From assembly GCA_024234325.1 (NCBI GenBank), contig JACKOJ010000004.1:1-64000 (forward strand): a stretch of 64,000 nucleotides of DNA. Reading direction: 5' to 3'. The first letter of the stretch is position 1. Each line of letters opens with the position of its first letter. A model generated the notes under the pieces. It was not told the DNA's origin, ran no database searches, and saw only the letters and a program-made list of their open reading frames with translations. This document shows, piece after piece, positions 61,801 through 64,000 of this stretch. This DNA comes from Pseudomonadales bacterium. GTDB taxonomy: Bacteria > Pseudomonadota > Gammaproteobacteria > Pseudomonadales > Pseudohongiellaceae. The position numbers and the translations under genes were made by a program.

Positions 61801-62489
61801 GAACGGCGGGGGTCATCCAGGGTGCGACGCTCGTTGATACACACCCTTGCCTCGTGCGCCTCAAAGTCGTCCTGATCGATGAAGCGCACGTCATTCGTGG
61901 CCACCACGGGGCACTGCATGGCGGACGCCAGCGCAACCGCCGCATCCACATAGCGTTCCTCCCCTTCCCGGCCACAGCGATGCAACTCCAGAAAGAAACT
62001 GTCCGGAAAGCACTGCATCCAGGAGCGCAGCGCCTGTTCGGCCTTGTCGCCGTCATCGTCCAGCAGGCAGCGCCCAATCTCGCCGTCACGACCGCCGGAC
62101 AGCGCAATCAAGCCTTTGGCATGCTGTGCCACCCACTCTCGCTGCACAATGACCTGCCCATGCCCCACCTTGTCGGTATAGGCGCGGGAAATGAGTTCAG
62201 TCAGGTTACGGTAGCCTTCCTTGTTGCGCACCAGCAGCGCGAGGGGGAACGGTCGCTGCGGATTGTCCTCGTTCGCCACCAGCACGTCACAGCCACAAAT
62301 GGGCTTCAGGCCGGCACGCATGGCACTGCTGTAGAACTTGATCAGGCCAAACAGATTGCTGTGATCCGTGATCGCCACGGCGGGCATCCCCAATGCCGCT
62401 GCCTTGTTGACAAGCTCGTCGATACGAACCAGACCGTCGACGATCGAATATTCGGTGTGCAGACGCAGATGTACAAATTGCTCAGCCAT
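58854..62489 (-). CDS. dnaE: DNA polymerase III alpha subunit
   Basis: The 1211-residue replicative polymerase begins with the PHP domain (FVHLRLHTEYSIVDGLVRID). The palm carries the catalytic Asp motif MPDFDVDFCMDGRD. Fingers, the beta-binding region and an OB-fold (LVAGLVVSTRTMKSKRGDTI) follow. The last 100 residues contain a Gly/Thr/Pro/Arg-rich linker (CTAAAPTTGATGGANTGGGG and after) that makes the protein some 40 residues longer than usual. The start overlaps the rnhB stop by 8 bp. Confidence 0.97.
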   Translation of the reverse strand: MAEQFVHLRLHTEYSIVDGLVRIDELVNKAAALGMPAVAITDHSNLFGLIKFYSSAMRAGLKPICGCDVLVANEDNPQRPFPLALLVRNKEGYRNLTELISRAYTDKVGHGQVIVQREWVAQHAKGLIALSGGRDGEIGRCLLDDDGDKAEQALRSWMQCFPDSFFLELHRCGREGEERYVDAAVALASAMQCPVVATNDVRFIDQDDFEAHEARVCINERRTLDDPRRSRNYTEQQYFRTAAEMEALFSDLPEAIANTRLIATCCNLDLELGKPYLPNYPIPENTTMEAFFQELSRKGLDARLRVLYPEAERAKIDYAAVVKRYDERLDFELNVINQMGFPGYFLIVMEFIQWAKDNDIPVGPGRGSGAGSIVAYALGITDLDPLKYDLLFERFLNPERVSMPDFDVDFCMDGRDRVIHHVADMYGKEAVSQIITFGTMAAKAVVRDVARVQGKSYSLADKLSKLIPFEPGMTLNKALEQEPQLQEFIDGDEDAQEIMEMAYKLEGLTRNVGKHAGGVVIAPTKLTDFSPLYCDENGEGLVTQFDKNDVETAGLVKFDFLGLRTLTIIDWAVKMINAQEFEEGSSKLDITTIPLDDVKVYELLQRGETTAVFQLESRGMKDLIKRLLPSRFEDIIALVALFRPGPLQSGMVDDFINRKHGRADVDYPHPDLEPVLSNTYGVILYQEQVMQIAQVLANYSLGGADMLRRAMGKKKPEEMAKQRGLFMEGAEKRDIDPALAGSIFDLMEKFAGYGFNKSHSAAYALVSYQTAWLKEHYPAYFMAAVLSADMQNTDKVVTLIEECRQMKLPLVVPDVNIGEFNFTVNPRREIVYGLGAIKGLGEGPVASIIAARKSGGPFRSFLDFCQRVDARTVNKRALEALIKAGALDSLQSGSKDQARATLWADIAETTKAAEQSSRNEELGVQDLFGDISPVSTPAPAANGSRPRVRPWSEQYRLASERETLGLYLSGHPIDEFLPELSRMTRDRLANLKPERESQLVAGLVVSTRTMKSKRGDTIAFVVLDDRSARLEVSVFGKEYEQFRDLLQKDSILVIDCTVSVDDFSGALRGRARHIVGLDQARALFAASLELHLHQETLLPDFPVVLTRILEAHRCTAAAPTTGATGGANTGGGGFAREQMRTPAGEENGKGRPPSSLARPAGACPVRIHYERRDSRGCLELGEEWRVLPSQELLHRLQEEFGRGRVKLSYQH

Positions 62490-63111
62490 GGTCTCTCGCT
62501 GTTTCGCGGGTTTGCACCTGAACGGCCCGCTTTACGGGGCCATAGGAGCGTCGATGAATTGCACAGGGCCCGAGCCTGCCCAGAGCCTCCAGATGCACGG
62601 CGGTGGGGTAGCCCTTGTGCTGGGCAAAGCCATAGCCGGGATATTGCGCCTCCAGCGTGTCCATTTCCCTGTCGCGGGTCACCTTTGCAAGGATGGAGGC
62701 CGCCGCAATGCAGTCCACCCGGGAATCACCCTTGACCACGGCCGTGCTCGCATAGGCCCAGCGGGGACAGTGCAGCCCGTCCACATACACGAAGCCGGGC
62801 TGCACAGACAGGGCCGTCGCTGCACGGGACATCGCCAGCAGGCTCGCCTGCAGAATGTTCAGGCTGTCAATTTCCTCGACACTGGCACGCCCCAGAGCAT
62901 AGCACAGCGCCCGCTCGGCAATACTGTCGTACAGGCGCTCACGCTGTCGTTCGGAGAGCTTCTTGGAATCCCGAAGACCCGTGATCGGGCGCTCAGGATC
63001 CAGAATGACTGCAGCAGCCACGACATCCCCCGCCAACGGGCCTCGCCCGACCTCGTCAACGCCTGCCACCAGCTTATGTTCGGTCTCGGGATACGGAAAA
63101 CTCAGTTGCAC
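62482..63111 (-). CDS. rnhB: Ribonuclease HII
   Basis: The 209-residue enzyme removes ribonucleotides and RNA-DNA hybrids. Catalytic acidic residues are in VAGVDEVGRGPLAGDVVAAA and in VYVDGLHCP. DSKKLSERQRERLYD and AASILAKVTRDREM are typical. It starts with GTG at 63111, three bases after the lpxB stop; a Gly/Pro-free N-terminus of 16 residues precedes the catalytic motif. It lies between lpxB and dnaE as in relatives. Confidence 0.96.
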   Translation of the reverse strand: MQLSFPYPETEHKLVAGVDEVGRGPLAGDVVAAAVILDPERPITGLRDSKKLSERQRERLYDSIAERALCYALGRASVEEIDSLNILQASLLAMSRAATALSVQPGFVYVDGLHCPRWAYASTAVVKGDSRVDCIAAASILAKVTRDREMDTLEAQYPGYGFAQHKGYPTAVHLEALGRLGPCAIHRRSYGPVKRAVQVQTRETARDHG

Positions 63112-63114
63112 GGC

Positions 63115-64000
63115 TCAAGCGCCCTTGCCGACGGCACGCTCTGCCGCCAGCGCCAACACCGCTTCCGCCGCCTGGTCATCGGCACCACAGCGAATTTCTC
63201 GATGGATGCGACTGAACCCCTGCATCAGGGACTGCTGTGCCGAAATGTCCGTCAACAGACGACAGAGTTCCCTGTACAGATTGTCTGGGGTGACGTCGTA
63301 TTGCAGAAACTCCGCCACTAGGCGCTCACCGGCCAGCAGGTTCGGCAGCGACACATAGGGCACCTTCAGCATGCGGGACGCCAGGGCATAGGTGAGAGGA
63401 GACAGGCTGTACGCGACCACCATGGGTCGCTTCAGCAGCATGGCCTCCAGCGTCGCGGTTCCCGAAGCCTGCAGCACAATGTCTGCCGCCCGCATGGCAT
63501 CGTGGGACTGTCCATCGTATAGCTGAAAATCCACACCAACGCCCGCCTCCCGCAACAGGGCAGATACCTGCTCCAGGCGCTGCGCATTGGCACAGGGAAT
63601 CACAAACTGCAGATCGGGGAACTTCTTGCGCAACTCCATGGCTGTACGCAGGAAGACCGGCCCGAGGCGACTGATTTCATTCCGACGGCTGCCGGGCATC
63701 AGAGCGATGCAGGGTCGGTCCTCCGCCAGCCCAAGACGGACACGGGCATTGGTTTTCTCAAGCTCCCCGCCCCCGTCGAGCGCAATGGCGTCCGCCAGCG
63801 GGTGGCCGACAAACCTCACCGGCACCTGGTGCTGTTCGTAGAACGCCGTCTCGAAGGGGAACAGGGCCAGCACCAGATCGGTCGCAGCCGCAATCTTGTG
63901 AATGCGCTTCTGCCCCCAGGCCCACACACTGGGGCTGACATAATGCACGGTGGGAATCGCGTGATCGTGCAGCACCTGCTCCACGCGCAGATTGAAGCCG
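63115..64000 (-). CDS. lpxB: Lipid-A-disaccharide synthase (5' end outside window)
   Basis: The minus-strand frame is open to the window edge, giving the last 294 residues of LpxB, which joins UDP-diacylglucosamine and lipid X to make the lipid A disaccharide. Visible family motifs are YVSPSVWAWGQKRIHKIAA, FVGHPLADAI, ALMPGSRRNEISRLGPVFL and LQASGTATLEAMLLKRPMVV. The start codon and about 90 N-terminal residues lie beyond 64000. Confidence 0.95.
   Translation of the reverse strand, partial: GFNLRVEQVLHDHAIPTVHYVSPSVWAWGQKRIHKIAAATDLVLALFPFETAFYEQHQVPVRFVGHPLADAIALDGGGELEKTNARVRLGLAEDRPCIALMPGSRRNEISRLGPVFLRTAMELRKKFPDLQFVIPCANAQRLEQVSALLREAGVGVDFQLYDGQSHDAMRAADIVLQASGTATLEAMLLKRPMVVAYSLSPLTYALASRMLKVPYVSLPNLLAGERLVAEFLQYDVTPDNLYRELCRLLTDISAQQSLMQGFSRIHREIRCGADDQAAEAVLALAAERAVGKGA

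Overview
The window is chromosomal DNA of a moderately high-GC gammaproteobacterium. The gene order recX-recA-pncC ... mutS-fdxA-rpoS-nlpD-pcm-truD-ispF-ispD-ftsB-eno-kdsA-pyrG-tilS-accA-dnaE-rnhB-lpxB is the order I know from Pseudomonas and relatives. The accessory content (large TonB receptor, DUF1800/DUF1501 pair, propionate genes, exopolysaccharide genes) suggests a free-living, probably marine or environmental relative such as the Cellvibrionales/Halieaceae. That placement is inference.

Region 1 (1-4.6 kb) is the edge of a surface-polysaccharide locus: a Wza/KpsD-type export protein cut by the window edge, an RfaH antiterminator, an EPS-associated MarR regulator, rfbA and ugd. A perfect ops site lies between rfaH and the export gene. 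Region 2 (4.6-8.5 kb) encodes the 2-methylcitrate cycle (prpB, prpC, prpD). Region 3 (8.5-10.2 kb) holds a 101-bp tandem REP array, a REP-associated tyrosine transposase (RAYT) and an ibpA-type small heat-shock gene with a sigma-32-like promoter and a ROSE-like leader. I count about 22 REP elements in two stem-compensated versions, all between 0.8 and 10.2 kb. One pair is inserted in frame in ugd, and several touch stop codons.

Region 4 (10.4-18.97 kb): a secreted protein of an uncharacterised family with a membrane-anchored AraC regulator, a DUF1015 protein, a cupredoxin/sensor-cyclase pair, then recX, recA and pncC.

Region 5 (19.0-41.1 kb) is an accessory block of about 22 kb that splits the usual pncC-mutS junction. 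It carries an RND-independent ABC exporter of YbhGFSR type with its own outer-membrane factor and TetR regulator, and a DUF1800/DUF1501 pair. It then has a putative periplasmic oxidation cluster: a GMC flavoprotein, its Tat-exported gluconate-dehydrogenase-subunit-3 partner, a haem c/copper type II monooxygenase-like fusion, a paralogue of the 10.4 kb secreted protein, and a paralogue of the AraC regulator. A CopC-like protein, a PEBP-family protein and a 1150-residue TonB-dependent receptor complete it. This is the strongest candidate for an undescribed system.

Region 6 (41.4-64 kb) is the conserved housekeeping run. It has three departures: an AT-rich decayed locus (LRR and RHS-like fragments plus a small membrane protein) between fdxA and rpoS, a DUF368 gene between nlpD and pcm, and no surE between pcm and truD. 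The window ends inside lpxB.
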